A stretch of 34,379 nt of DNA. Origin: Mesorhizobium sp. J18 (GTDB lineage Bacteria; Pseudomonadota; Alphaproteobacteria; Rhizobiales; Rhizobiaceae). Within the stretch, counting starts at the first letter, position 1, and every line of letters starts with the position of its first letter. The translations under genes and the position numbers were made by a program. The DNA lies in assembly GCF_007829525.1 (NCBI RefSeq), contig NZ_VLJP01000035.1, positions 1 through 34,379 on the forward strand, written 5' to 3'. This document shows positions 1-8,005 of the stretch, in pieces. The notes beneath the pieces are model-generated. The model was not told the DNA's origin. It saw nothing but the letters and a program-made list of their open reading frames with translations, and ran no database searches.

Positions 1-184
1 GCTTCAGTTCCTTCAACTGATCTACGCCCATCCCACCATATTGCTTGCGCCAGCGGTAATAAGTCTGTTCGACAACGCCGATCCGCCTGATCGCATCAAG
101 ACGGGACAGGCCTTGCCCCATCAGAACCTCAACCTGCCGCAACTTCGAGACAATCTCTTCCGGCTTCGGTCGCTTGTTGGCCAT
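1..184 (-). CDS. IS3-family transposase OrfA, N-terminal part (cut by window edge)
   Basis: The frame opens with ATG at 184-182 and runs off the left edge after 61 codons. The protein begins MANKRPKPEEIVSKLRQVEV and contains the stretch RRIGVVEQTYYRWRKQYGGM, the helix-turn-helix of IS3-family OrfA proteins, which bind the element ends. In this family OrfA is normally about 90 residues and is joined to the DDE-catalytic OrfB by programmed frameshifting; OrfB lies outside the window. GGAGGA a few bases upstream of the ATG is a good ribosome site. Whether the full element is intact cannot be judged here. Confidence 0.85.
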   Translation of the reverse strand, partial: MANKRPKPEEIVSKLRQVEVLMGQGLSRLDAIRRIGVVEQTYYRWRKQYGGMGVDQLKELK

Positions 185-211
185 TCTCGATCCTCCGTTT
201 CCTAATCATAA

Positions 212-240
212 CGGCGGACCACTTCACTGGGGGAGGATCA
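212..240. repeat. Terminal inverted repeat of the IS3-family element
   Basis: The last bases of the element, ending CACTGGGGGAGGATCA on the plus strand, form the expected IS tip. Its partner at the far end is outside the window, so the exact repeat length is inferred from where IS3 ends usually stop. Confidence 0.6.
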
Positions 241-241
241 C

Positions 242-712
242 CCCCATCCGGGACACGCTCTGTCGATCGCGCCGGGCAAGCGCGTCACCACTTCGATGGC
301 GCCGACGATCGCGCTCAAAGGTGGGAAGCCGGTCTTCGCCCTCGGACTTCCCGGCGGATTGCGCATCTTCGGCTCGACCCTGCAGGCAATCGTCAACCTG
401 ATCGACCACGGCATGACGCTTCAGGAGGCTGTTGAGGCCCCGCGCCTGTGGACGCAGGGGCAGGAACTGGAGATCGAGGACACCTTTCCCGCCACCGCCC
501 GCACCGGACTGGAGGCACGCGGCTGGAAAGTGTTGTCCGTTCCGCATGTGGGCGGCGGCATGACGGCCATCGAGTTCGACAAAGACGGCACGGCAACGGG
601 CGCCGCCTGCTGGCGCGCCGACGGCGTGGCGATCGGGCTCGGCGGCGGACAGGCGCGCGCCGGCACTCGCTTCTGGCCCGATGCGCCGGTCGTGGAAGAA
701 GAAGGGGATTGA
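242..712 (+). pseudogene. Gamma-glutamyltransferase, C-terminal fragment truncated by the IS
   Basis: An open frame from 242 to the TGA at 710-712 reads ...IAPGKRVTTSMAPTIALK..., the C-terminal (small subunit) segment of gamma-glutamyltransferase. The PGKR...TSM-PT motif is followed by the HGMTLQEAVEAPR segment typical of the family. In the intact enzyme the small subunit carries the catalytic threonine and hydrolyses or transfers gamma-glutamyl groups. Here everything upstream, including the large subunit, the autoprocessing site and the signal peptide, has been removed by the insertion that ends at 240. The coding frame continues upstream of the internal ATG at 296 right to the junction, so this is a broken gene and not a small gene starting at 296. 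The remaining part shows no frameshifts, suggesting a fairly recent break. Confidence 0.85.
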
Positions 713-719
713 TCCGCGT

Positions 720-1961
720 CTATGACGCCAGCCGCAGCACCGCGTTGAGCAGCACGTTCGCACCGTCGGTGCAGTGTTCGGGCGTGCTGTATTCCTTTTC
801 GTTGTGGCTGATGCCGGTTTCGCTCGGAATGAAGAACAGCGCAGTCGGGCAATACTCCATTATTGGCACCGCGTCATGGCTGGCCACCGTCAGGATGTCG
901 CGCCGCGGAAGGTCGAGCAGATCCGCCGTTTCGCCGATCAGTTCGTTCATTGACTGATGGCAGTTGATCGGTCCGAACTCGAAATATTGTTCGAGCTCGA
1001 TGGAGACGCCGCGCTCTTCTGCGATGCGCCGGCATGCCTCCCGCAACTCCGCCTCCATGGCCTGCACTTCGCCGGCATCCGGATGGCGCACGTCGCAACT
1101 CAGTCGCACCTCCTCCGGTATGACCCCGCGCACATTGGGGAAGAGTTCGATATGTGGCGCATTGGACCGGCCGTCACGTCCGCGCGAGCGGCCGATGCGG
1201 TCGATCTCCAGAACCAGCGCTGATGCTCCGACCATTGCGTCATGGCGCTGTTCCATCAGCGTCGGTCCTACATGCGCCGCCTGCCCCTTGATCGTCGCCA
1301 CGAAATAGCGCGCCATGAACGAACCGGTGACGACGCCTATCCGCTCGCCGCTTTCCTTCAGGAGCGGCCCCTGCTCGACATGGGTTTCCAGATAGGCCGT
1401 GAACTGCCGACCGCCGACCGGTGCTTCTCCTGCATGACCGATCCGCCGCAGCGCCTCACCCACGCTCACGCCGGAGGGATCATGCCGCGACAGGGCAAAA
1501 TCCAGCGCGATGTCGCCGGTGAACACCGACGATCCCATAGTCATAGGTGAGAAGCGCGCGCCTTCCTCATTGGTCCAGACAACCAGTTCGACCGGCAGTC
1601 GCGTCGTGAGACCCAGTTCCTGCAGTCGGCGCATCACCTCGAGGCCCGCCATAACCCCGTAGACGCCGTCGAATTTGCCGCCGGTCGGTACCGTGTCGAG
1701 ATGGCTGCCGATCGCCACCGCCGGAGCGTCGCGCTGCGTTCCGTCGCGGCGGGCGAAGATATTGCCGATGGCGTCCACGGTGACGGTGCATCCGGCCTCC
1801 CGCGCCCAGCGGCAAAACAGATCCCGTGCCCGCCCGTCTTCCTCCGACAGGGCAAGGCGCCGACACCCGCCGCCGTGCGTTTCTCCTATCCGGCCGATCT
1901 CCATCAGCGCCGACCACAGCCGGTCACCGTTCACACGCTCAATGCCCACAGGTGTCCTCAT
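720..1961 (-). CDS. M20-family N-carbamoyl-L-amino-acid hydrolase / allantoate amidohydrolase-like enzyme
   Basis: This 413-residue protein belongs to the Zn-dependent hydrolase branch of M20 (HyuC/AmaB/AllC). The hallmark GSHLDTVPTGGKFDGVYGV at about 85-103 supplies metal ligands His87 and Asp98. NEEGARF at 131-137 gives the catalytic and metal-binding glutamates, THVEQGP near 192 the next histidine, and SHDAVPIM near 382 the C-terminal one. Family members remove carbamoyl or ureido groups from amino-acid derivatives, releasing CO2 and ammonia; some instead cleave beta-ureidopropionate or N-acyl bonds, so the substrate is open. Its ATG lies one base after the TGA of the upstream M20 gene (TGACATG), implying translational coupling, and it is the last gene of the transporter operon. 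It converges on the gamma-glutamyltransferase fragment, with only seven bases between their stops. Confidence 0.85.
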   Translation of the reverse strand: MRTPVGIERVNGDRLWSALMEIGRIGETHGGGCRRLALSEEDGRARDLFCRWAREAGCTVTVDAIGNIFARRDGTQRDAPAVAIGSHLDTVPTGGKFDGVYGVMAGLEVMRRLQELGLTTRLPVELVVWTNEEGARFSPMTMGSSVFTGDIALDFALSRHDPSGVSVGEALRRIGHAGEAPVGGRQFTAYLETHVEQGPLLKESGERIGVVTGSFMARYFVATIKGQAAHVGPTLMEQRHDAMVGASALVLEIDRIGRSRGRDGRSNAPHIELFPNVRGVIPEEVRLSCDVRHPDAGEVQAMEAELREACRRIAEERGVSIELEQYFEFGPINCHQSMNELIGETADLLDLPRRDILTVASHDAVPIMEYCPTALFFIPSETGISHNEKEYSTPEHCTDGANVLLNAVLRLAS

Positions 1962-1962
1962 G

Positions 1963-3252
1963 TCAAAGACGTTCGATCCCGCACCACTCGGCCAGAAACA
2001 GGGCCATAGTCTTCGTCACCGCCCTGACGGAATCGAGGTCGACTCGCTCGTCGAAACCATGCGGCCGCTCACAGATCGGCCCGTAAACCAGGCCCGGCGT
2101 GTTCTGATACAACCCGAAGAAGCGGGCGTCCGTCGCCGCCGAGGTGATTTCCTCCTCAAGCGGCTGGTCGAACACGGCCATGTGGCTGTCGGCGAGCACC
2201 TTTTCCGGCATCGCGGCATTCTCCAGCACGTAACCCTCAGCCATATGACCGTGATACTCGACCCTTGGCGGGTTGTTCGAAAGGAAGGGATCGTCGAGTG
2301 CCGCCTTTCGGACCCGTGCCTCGATTTCTGCCTTGATATCGCCAAGCCTGGTGCCGGGGAGCACGCCGACCCGCACGTTCAGCACGGCCTTGGCGGGCAC
2401 GCTCGACGTCCATTCGCCACCCGAGATTTCCCCGAGATTGACCCGGATCGGATGCGGATGATTCTTGTAGACCGGATGATCAACCTTACGGGCGTTCCAT
2501 TCGTCCTCGAGCATCTTGATATGCGGCCATAGGCCGAGCGCCTTCTCGATGGCGTTTGCACCGGCATTGTTGAAGCCGGCCGATGCATGCTGCGGATCGC
2601 CGTCCACGTGCACCCGGAACCAGATAAGCCCGACTTCGGCCCGCATCAGCTTTGGCTCCAGCGGCTCAGGCACGAAGGCGCAGTCCGCACGGTAACCGCG
2701 CTGCAGGCAGGCCAGCGTGCCGTTGCCGGTGCACTCTTCCTCTACTACCGACTGGAAATGGATCGGCGCCGTGGGGGCGAAGCCTGCCGCGCGCACCGCG
2801 TCGAAAGCGAACAGCGTTCCGGCCAGCCCGGACTTCATGTCGCCGGCGCCGCGGCCATACATCCATTTGCCGTCGATACGCGGCTCGAAAGGCGGGGTCG
2901 TCCAGCGTTCCCACAGGCCGGTGGGAACAACGTCTATATGGCCATTGAAGATCAGTGATCGGCCCTTGCGGGTCGCCGGACGGTAGGTGCCGACCACATT
3001 GTAGGCATTCTCATAGGCCGCATCGACCACCGGCGCAAAACCCGGAAGATCCTTGATGTCGTCAACCTCCACTTTCCAGTGATCGACCGCCAGTCCGCGC
3101 GCGGCCATGGCGCTCGCCATCAGGTCTTGCACCGTATGTTCCTGCCCGCGAACGGACGGGCAGCGCACCATCTCCTGCGTGAAGCGGATCTGTTCGTCGA
3201 AACCACGGTCCACCGCTTCCGTGATGGCGGCGGCGATATCCTTGTCCAGCAT
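1963..3252 (-). CDS. ArgE/DapE-family (M20) deacylase, first paralogue
   Basis: This 429-residue M20 metallopeptidase-fold hydrolase has all visible di-zinc motifs. GHIDVVPTG carries His105 and Asp107, GRGAGDMKSG carries bridging Asp138, VVEEECTGNG carries Glu171 (general base) and Glu172, VPEP carries Glu196, and RPHGFDE near the C-terminus carries about His398. Enzymes of this group hydrolyse N-acyl amino acids (acetyl, formyl, succinyl or longer acyl groups) in the cytoplasm. The gene sits between the permease gene livM and the carbamoylase-like gene in a tight minus-strand operon. Over the first 200 residues it aligns without gaps with the protein at 8006-9295, so the two arose by duplication. 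The exact acyl group cannot be read from sequence. A real acetylornithine deacetylase is unlikely because no arginine genes are nearby. Confidence 0.85.
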   Translation of the reverse strand: MLDKDIAAAITEAVDRGFDEQIRFTQEMVRCPSVRGQEHTVQDLMASAMAARGLAVDHWKVEVDDIKDLPGFAPVVDAAYENAYNVVGTYRPATRKGRSLIFNGHIDVVPTGLWERWTTPPFEPRIDGKWMYGRGAGDMKSGLAGTLFAFDAVRAAGFAPTAPIHFQSVVEEECTGNGTLACLQRGYRADCAFVPEPLEPKLMRAEVGLIWFRVHVDGDPQHASAGFNNAGANAIEKALGLWPHIKMLEDEWNARKVDHPVYKNHPHPIRVNLGEISGGEWTSSVPAKAVLNVRVGVLPGTRLGDIKAEIEARVRKAALDDPFLSNNPPRVEYHGHMAEGYVLENAAMPEKVLADSHMAVFDQPLEEEITSAATDARFFGLYQNTPGLVYGPICERPHGFDERVDLDSVRAVTKTMALFLAEWCGIERL

Positions 3253-3269
3253 GATTGGCCCTTCTTGAA

Positions 3270-4262
3270 TCAGGATGAGGAATGCGAGGCGAAGCGGCGC
3301 GTCAGCATCGGTGCGAGCGTCACCAGCCCCTTAGGCAGGAACATCACGATCAGGATGACCATGGCGCCATAGACCAGCAGCCGGTAGTCGTCGAGGTCAC
3401 GCATGAGTTCGACGGCACCGGTCAGGATAAGCGCCCCGACCAGAGGCCCACTCAGCGTGCTGAGTCCGCCCACCAGTGCCATCGCGATGACCAGGATCAT
3501 GAGGTCGATGCCAACCGCCGCCGTCGGGGTCAGGATGCTGATGTAATGAGCGTAGAACGCACCGGCGACGCCGACCAGGAAGGCGCTCACCCCGAACACC
3601 AGCAACTTCTGTCGGGTGAGGTTGACGCCCAGGCTCTCGGCCGCCTCCTCCGCGTCGCGCATGGCGATCATCGCCAACCCCGTCCTGGAACGCATGATGA
3701 GCGCGATGACGGCGACGGAGGCGATCAGCAGCACAAGGATCAGGTAGTAATAGGGCAGCTTGTCGGCCGGCGTGAAATTAACCTCGCCAATCCACGGCAG
3801 GTTGAACCCCTCAAAGGCAGGAATGCCCCACAGGCCCAGTTCGCCGCGCGTGATCGATTGCAGATTCGAGATGACGATGCGTACGATCTCGGCGAAGCCC
3901 AGTGTCACGATCGCCACATGCGGCATCGAGTTTATGCGCAGGATCGGCAAGCCGATGAAGAGGCCGAAAACGGTTGCCACCAGTGCCGCGATCCAGACCG
4001 TCAGCCAAGGGCTGAGCCCCGCATTGATGCTGATCAGCGCCGACGCATAGGCGCCAATGCCGAAGAAGGCATGATGGCCGAAGGTCTTCAGCCCCGCAAA
4101 GCCCGTCACAAGGTTCCAGGCCGAGGCGAAGATGCCGAAGATCATGGTCAGGATGAAGACATGCAGCAGATAGGAATTGCGCGTGACCAGCGGCACCAGA
4201 GCCATCACGACGATGGCGGTGGCGATCAGCAGCCACTGCCACGACTTCAGCGGTTGGAACAT
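3270..4262 (-). CDS. livM: Branched-chain amino-acid-type ABC transporter permease (LivM)
   Basis: This 330-residue membrane protein has a string of hydrophobic helices and the LivM-type segment GFAGLKTFGHHAFFGIGAYA near residues 54-73. The conserved EAA-like cytoplasmic loop reads RDAEEAAESLGVN and is followed by GVSAFLVGVAGAFYAHY. It pairs with the LivH permease encoded just upstream to form the inner-membrane channel of a hydrophobic-amino-acid-transport (HAAT) ABC importer. Such systems carry branched-chain amino acids but also aromatic acids, amides, urea and acylated amino acids. The gene lies 40 bases after livH and 17 bases before an M20 deacylase gene, which suggests the cargo is an N-substituted amino acid and not free leucine. 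Confidence 0.9.
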   Translation of the reverse strand: MFQPLKSWQWLLIATAIVVMALVPLVTRNSYLLHVFILTMIFGIFASAWNLVTGFAGLKTFGHHAFFGIGAYASALISINAGLSPWLTVWIAALVATVFGLFIGLPILRINSMPHVAIVTLGFAEIVRIVISNLQSITRGELGLWGIPAFEGFNLPWIGEVNFTPADKLPYYYLILVLLIASVAVIALIMRSRTGLAMIAMRDAEEAAESLGVNLTRQKLLVFGVSAFLVGVAGAFYAHYISILTPTAAVGIDLMILVIAMALVGGLSTLSGPLVGALILTGAVELMRDLDDYRLLVYGAMVILIVMFLPKGLVTLAPMLTRRFASHSSS

Positions 4263-4302
4263 GCATCTCTCCGAAGGGCCAGTGACAGGTCGGTTCGTAG
4301 GG

Positions 4303-5178
4303 TCATGACGGTTTCTTGCCGAACAGGCCCCATGGCCGCCACCAGATGACGGCGATCATCAGGGCAAAGGCGATGACGTCGCGCCATTCCGATGAGGTCA
4401 GTTGCACACCGATGGCCTCGACGACGCCGAGGAACAGGCCGCCGACGATTGCGCCCGGAAAGCTGCCGAGACCGCCGAGGATGACTACGACAAAACCCTT
4501 GAGCAGGATCGGAAGGCCGCTCCAGGGATTGATCGCATAGATCGGCGCCAGCATGGCGGCTGCGATGGCGCCCAGCGCACCGGCTATGCCAAAAGTTATG
4601 AGATAGATGCGATGAGCCGGGATGCCGACCACCGCCGCTGCGTCACGGTCCTGCGAGGTGGCGCGGATCGCCCAGCCGAGACGCGTCTTCTTCAGGATGA
4701 AGGTCATCGCCGCAATCGTGATCACCGCTACCACGAAGATCAGCAGGCGCTGCAAGGGCAGCCGTATGCTGCCGATCTCGACCATGCCGTCGATATAGTA
4801 GGGAACGCTCTGGAACTGTTCGCCGAACATCAGGAGCGCGGCGTTCTGGAGGAAGATGGACAGCCCCAGCGTCACGGCGATGGTCGAGAACAACCAGCCT
4901 TCCTTTTCCAGAAGGTAGTGAATGGTCAGCCGCTGGATCAGAACGCCGAGGATGAAGGTCGCGAAGACCGCGACGGGGATGGCAAGCCAGGAGGGCACTC
5001 CGTACGTGACCGCCAGAAAGAAGATGAAATAGCCGCCCAGCATGTAGAACTCGCCATGGGCGAGGTTCAGCACCCGCATGGTGCCGTAGATCAGCGCGAT
5101 ACCGCTGCCGATCAGCGCATACATGGAGCCGATGATGATGCCGTTAATGACCTGTTCGAGGAAGATGGCGAACGTCAT
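4303..5178 (-). CDS. livH: Branched-chain amino-acid-type ABC transporter permease (LivH)
   Basis: This 291-residue polytopic inner-membrane protein opens with the LivH signature: INGIIIGSMYALIGSGIALI followed by YGTMRVLNLAHGEFYMLG. The cytoplasmic loop RATSQDRDAAAVVGIPAHRIY near residues 175-195 is the EAA-type contact with the ATPases. It forms a heterodimeric channel with LivM. Its start lies nine bases after the stop of the LivF ATPase gene, with AGGAGGAAAG directly in front of the ATG. Cargo is inferred from neighbouring deacylases and not from this protein. Confidence 0.9.
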   Translation of the reverse strand: MTFAIFLEQVINGIIIGSMYALIGSGIALIYGTMRVLNLAHGEFYMLGGYFIFFLAVTYGVPSWLAIPVAVFATFILGVLIQRLTIHYLLEKEGWLFSTIAVTLGLSIFLQNAALLMFGEQFQSVPYYIDGMVEIGSIRLPLQRLLIFVVAVITIAAMTFILKKTRLGWAIRATSQDRDAAAVVGIPAHRIYLITFGIAGALGAIAAAMLAPIYAINPWSGLPILLKGFVVVILGGLGSFPGAIVGGLFLGVVEAIGVQLTSSEWRDVIAFALMIAVIWWRPWGLFGKKPS

Positions 5179-5187
5179 TCTTTCCTC

Positions 5188-5907
5188 CTAAGCCCCGAGA
5201 TAGACGCGGCGGATCACGTCGGAATGGATCATCTCGTCCCCCGTCCCTGAAAGCACCACGCGGCCGCCTTCTAGCAAGTAGCCGCGATCCGACAGGCCGA
5301 AGGAAAGCTGAACATTCTGCTCGTTGAAGATGACGGTGATGCCTTCCTGATTGACGCGTTTGATCATGTCGGCGATCTGCTTGACGATTCTGGGCGCAAG
5401 GCCGAGATAGGGCTCGTCCATCAACAGGAGCCGCGGCTTCGACATCAGGCTGCGGGCAATCGCGACCATCTGTTGCTCGCCGCCGCTCATTCTGCCGGCC
5501 ACCTGGTCGCGTCGTTCCGCCAGGATGGGGAACATGTTCTCGACCCATTCCAGTCGGCTCTTCGTCTCCTTGTTGACGCTCCGATGATATGCGCCGAGCA
5601 GAACGTTCTCGCGCACCGTCATCTGCGAGAAAAGCCGGCGCCGCTCCAGCACCATGGAAATGCCGAGCCCCACCATCTCATGCGTCGGCACCTTGGTGAG
5701 GTCCTTGCCCTCGAACATGACCGCCCCGGACTTGACCGGCGCCAGCCCCATGATCGCCTTGAGCACGGTGCTCTTGCCGGAGCCGTTCGGGCCGAGCACG
5801 GCGACAACTTCGCCCTGGCCGACCTCCATGGAGACATCCCACAGTACCTGGTAGTCGCCATAGAGCACGTTCAGGTCGCGGACCTGCAGCATCGCAGTGT
5901 CAGGCAT
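5188..5907 (-). CDS. livF: ABC transporter ATPase (LivF)
   Basis: This 239-residue cytoplasmic ATPase energises the HAAT importer. Walker A is LGPNGSGKST near residues 38-47, the signature is MSGGEQQM near 139, and Walker B is RLLLMDEPYLGLAP near 160. The length and the YLGLAP after Walker B are typical of LivF and not of the longer LivG. The first eight bases overlap the end of livG (5900-5907), so the two ATPases are translationally coupled and probably made in equal amounts. The usual LivG extension after the Walker B region is missing, as expected. Confidence 0.9.
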   Translation of the reverse strand: MPDTAMLQVRDLNVLYGDYQVLWDVSMEVGQGEVVAVLGPNGSGKSTVLKAIMGLAPVKSGAVMFEGKDLTKVPTHEMVGLGISMVLERRRLFSQMTVRENVLLGAYHRSVNKETKSRLEWVENMFPILAERRDQVAGRMSGGEQQMVAIARSLMSKPRLLLMDEPYLGLAPRIVKQIADMIKRVNQEGITVIFNEQNVQLSFGLSDRGYLLEGGRVVLSGTGDEMIHSDVIRRVYLGA

Positions 5908-6643
5908 GGGCGTCGCCCTCGCCGAGATAGAGTTCGATGACCTCGGGGTGACTGGCGATCTCGGCCGGCGTACCTTCGGCCATGCGGACGCCCCGGTTCA
6001 TGAAGATGGCGCGGTCGGCCAATTCGGTGATGGCCTTCATGTTGTGCTCGATGATGATCAGCGTCAGCCCCTCGTCGCGTAGCTTCTTCACCAGTTCGAT
6101 GATGCCGGGCAGGCTCTTCATGTCCACGCCGCCGGTCACCTCGTCCAGCAGCAGGAGCTTCGGTCGTGTGGCCATTGCCCTCGCCATTTCCAGCCGCTTG
6201 CGCTGGCCGGTGCTCAGGCCCTTGGCCAGCACATCCGCCCGCCCGCCGAGACCGACCATGTCCACGTAGCGCCGGGCTTCGGCACGCGCCTCGGCCATGG
6301 TGCGATGATGCGGCAGCGCCCCCACCATCACATTCTCCACGACCGTCAGCTCGGCAAAGGGCTGGGTGATCTGGAAGGTACGCCCGATGCCGGCCCGGCA
6401 GCGCCCGTCGGGCCTGAGCCGCGTGATATCCTGCCCGTCAAAGGTGATCGTCCCGCTATTGGGCATATGCACGCCGGCGATGACATGGAAGGTTGTCGTC
6501 TTGCCGGCCCCGTTCGGGCCCATCAATGCCAGGATCTCGCCCGCCTTGACTGTGAGCGAGAGTTTGTCGACGGCTACGATGCCGCCGAAGGCCATGGTGA
6601 TGTCGTCGACCTTCAGCAAGGATGCCTGCGTCGGGCTTTGCAT
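5900..6643 (-). CDS. livG: ABC transporter ATPase (LivG)
   Basis: This 247-residue ATPase is the partner of LivF in the same importer. Walker A is MGPNGAGKTT near residue 41, and RAGIGRTFQITQPF is the Q-loop segment diagnostic of LivG proteins. The signature motif is LSTGQRKRLE and Walker B is LLLLDEVTGGV. In the last motif the usual DEP is DEV, a mild departure from most LivG sequences; the Walker B acid and catalytic glutamate are both present. It is the first of four closely packed transporter genes and is separated from the binding-protein gene by an 87-base gap containing a strong hairpin. Confidence 0.9.
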   Translation of the reverse strand: MQSPTQASLLKVDDITMAFGGIVAVDKLSLTVKAGEILALMGPNGAGKTTTFHVIAGVHMPNSGTITFDGQDITRLRPDGRCRAGIGRTFQITQPFAELTVVENVMVGALPHHRTMAEARAEARRYVDMVGLGGRADVLAKGLSTGQRKRLEMARAMATRPKLLLLDEVTGGVDMKSLPGIIELVKKLRDEGLTLIIIEHNMKAITELADRAIFMNRGVRMAEGTPAEIASHPEVIELYLGEGDAHA

Positions 6644-6690
6644 GTCGTCGAAACTCCGGCTGGTATCAGCAGGATCGCACTGCCTGGAAT

Positions 6691-6719
6691 GCGCCCGGAC
6701 CTTGCACCGGCCCGGGCGC
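6691..6719 (-). other. GC-rich intercistronic hairpin between the binding-protein gene and livG
   Basis: GCGCCCGG at 6691-6698 pairs perfectly with CCGGGCGC at 6712-6719 across a 13-base loop. No T-run follows on the minus strand, so it is not a classic terminator. Hairpins here commonly protect the upstream message or cause partial termination, so that binding protein is made in excess over membrane components; that role is inferred by analogy. Confidence 0.5.
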
Positions 6720-6730
6720 CATGGACCATG

Positions 6731-7966
6731 TCACTCGGCGGCCTTGAATTCCGAGGTTGCCGTCGTCGACGGCCAGATGGCGAAGCTCACTCCGTCCTGT
6801 ATCTGCGCCATCGGCACCGGGAAATAGTCCGGGCCGATCTTCGGCGTATGGGTTTCGGTGTCGTAAGCCAGCCTGGCGATGACACATTCGAAATCCGTCA
6901 TGCCGAAAGCTTCCGAAAGCTTGGCCGGCTCGATCGTACCGGCGTTCTTGATGTTGTCGAGCAGCATCGTCATCTGGCAATAGCCCTGCGCGTGGTCGCC
7001 ATTGCCGTCGACGCCTGACAGTTCCTTGAACATCTCCGCGAATTCCTTGTGCTTGGGATTGTTCACGGGATCGAAGAACAAAGGCGTCCACAGGAGGCCA
7101 TTCGCGGCATCGCCCGCTCCCTCGAGGAATTCAGGCCGGATCGGGTAGTACACCGCAAGATGCAGCGACTTCAGGCCTTGTTCCTTCATCTGCTTGACGA
7201 GCGCGATGCCGGAATTGACCGAAGTGAAGATCGAGATCAGCACGTCCGGCTCGTCTCCACGCAGCTTGGATAGTTGCGGATAGAAATCCGCATGCCCAAG
7301 CGGCACCGTCTCGCTCGAAGAGACCGACCAGCCGGCTTCTTCGAAAAGCGGTTGCGTATATTCGACGTTCGACTTGCCGTAGTCCGTATCCTCTACGATA
7401 AAGGCAACCTTCTTGTTATCGGCCTCCACCGCGCCCTTTTCGATAAGGTCCTGGACCGTGCTGAACAGCGTGTTGGCATAGGCATCGCTGTTGAAGCTGG
7501 ATTTCCAGAAATTGCCGAACCGCTCGGGGTCGGACTTGATCTTCTTGGCGATCTCGATGGAAACCGGCTGGCCGCTCATCATGAATTTGCCGAAGCTGGG
7601 CGCGACCTCCATCAGGGCAAGGGTCACGGAGCTTGAAATCGTGTCGCCGACGAGGATATCGACATTGTCGCGCGTCAGGAGCTTCTGGGCGGCGCTCACT
7701 CCCATTTCCGGCCGCGACGCGCTGTCCTCGAAAATCAGCTTGATCTCGCTCTTCTCGCCGTCGATCTCGATGCCGCCGTCCTTGTTCACCTGCGCTGCGG
7801 CGGCCTCATAAGCCTGCCGCATCGAGATGCCCGAATTTGCCGCCGGGCCACTCAACGGCCCAATGACGCCGATCGTTAGTTCGGCGGCCGAAGCCGCGCC
7901 CACGAACGCAGCGCCGGCCAGCATAGCCGCCAGCGCAAAACCAGGAATTCCGCTTTTCAGTTTCAT
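6731..7966 (-). CDS. Periplasmic substrate-binding protein of a HAAT-type ABC transporter (LivK/AmiC-like)
   Basis: This 411-residue type I periplasmic binding protein begins MKLKSGIPGFALAAMLAGAA and has a signal peptide likely cleaved after AASA. The mature part opens LTIGVIGPLSGPAANSG, the first strand and ligand loop of this fold. The start at 7966 is chosen because GGGGAG lies six bases before it; an in-frame TTG at 7996 would add ten charged residues ahead of the signal peptide. The protein captures substrate in the periplasm for the LivHMGF components encoded next. With M20 hydrolases on both sides, an N-acyl or N-carbamoyl amino acid is a sensible guess for ligand. It lies between the upstream deacylase and livG. 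Confidence 0.88.
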   Translation of the reverse strand: MKLKSGIPGFALAAMLAGAAFVGAASAAELTIGVIGPLSGPAANSGISMRQAYEAAAAQVNKDGGIEIDGEKSEIKLIFEDSASRPEMGVSAAQKLLTRDNVDILVGDTISSSVTLALMEVAPSFGKFMMSGQPVSIEIAKKIKSDPERFGNFWKSSFNSDAYANTLFSTVQDLIEKGAVEADNKKVAFIVEDTDYGKSNVEYTQPLFEEAGWSVSSSETVPLGHADFYPQLSKLRGDEPDVLISIFTSVNSGIALVKQMKEQGLKSLHLAVYYPIRPEFLEGAGDAANGLLWTPLFFDPVNNPKHKEFAEMFKELSGVDGNGDHAQGYCQMTMLLDNIKNAGTIEPAKLSEAFGMTDFECVIARLAYDTETHTPKIGPDYFPVPMAQIQDGVSFAIWPSTTATSEFKAAE

Positions 7967-8005
7967 GATAACTCCCCTGTTTTTTATGCGGTGCAAAGAA
8001 AAGTA

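Larger units (their letters stand above)
1..240 (-). mobile_element. IS3-family insertion sequence, left end only (partial)
   Basis: This is the terminal 240 bases of an insertion sequence that continues beyond the left edge of the window. The outer end on the minus strand reads TGATCCTCCCCCAGTGAAGT, starting with the TG typical of IS3-family tips, and the OrfA reading frame begins 56 bases inside it. The bases from 242 onward continue an unrelated gamma-glutamyltransferase reading frame, which fixes the boundary at 240/241. The other end and the target duplication are not visible. Confidence 0.8.

Noticed and set aside
3282-4349. A 355-codon plus-strand open frame opposite the livM gene
   Set aside because: Its product is rich in Asp, Gln, His and Arg with no domain pattern, and it lies antisense to a clear LivM permease. 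GC-rich genes commonly give such shadow frames.
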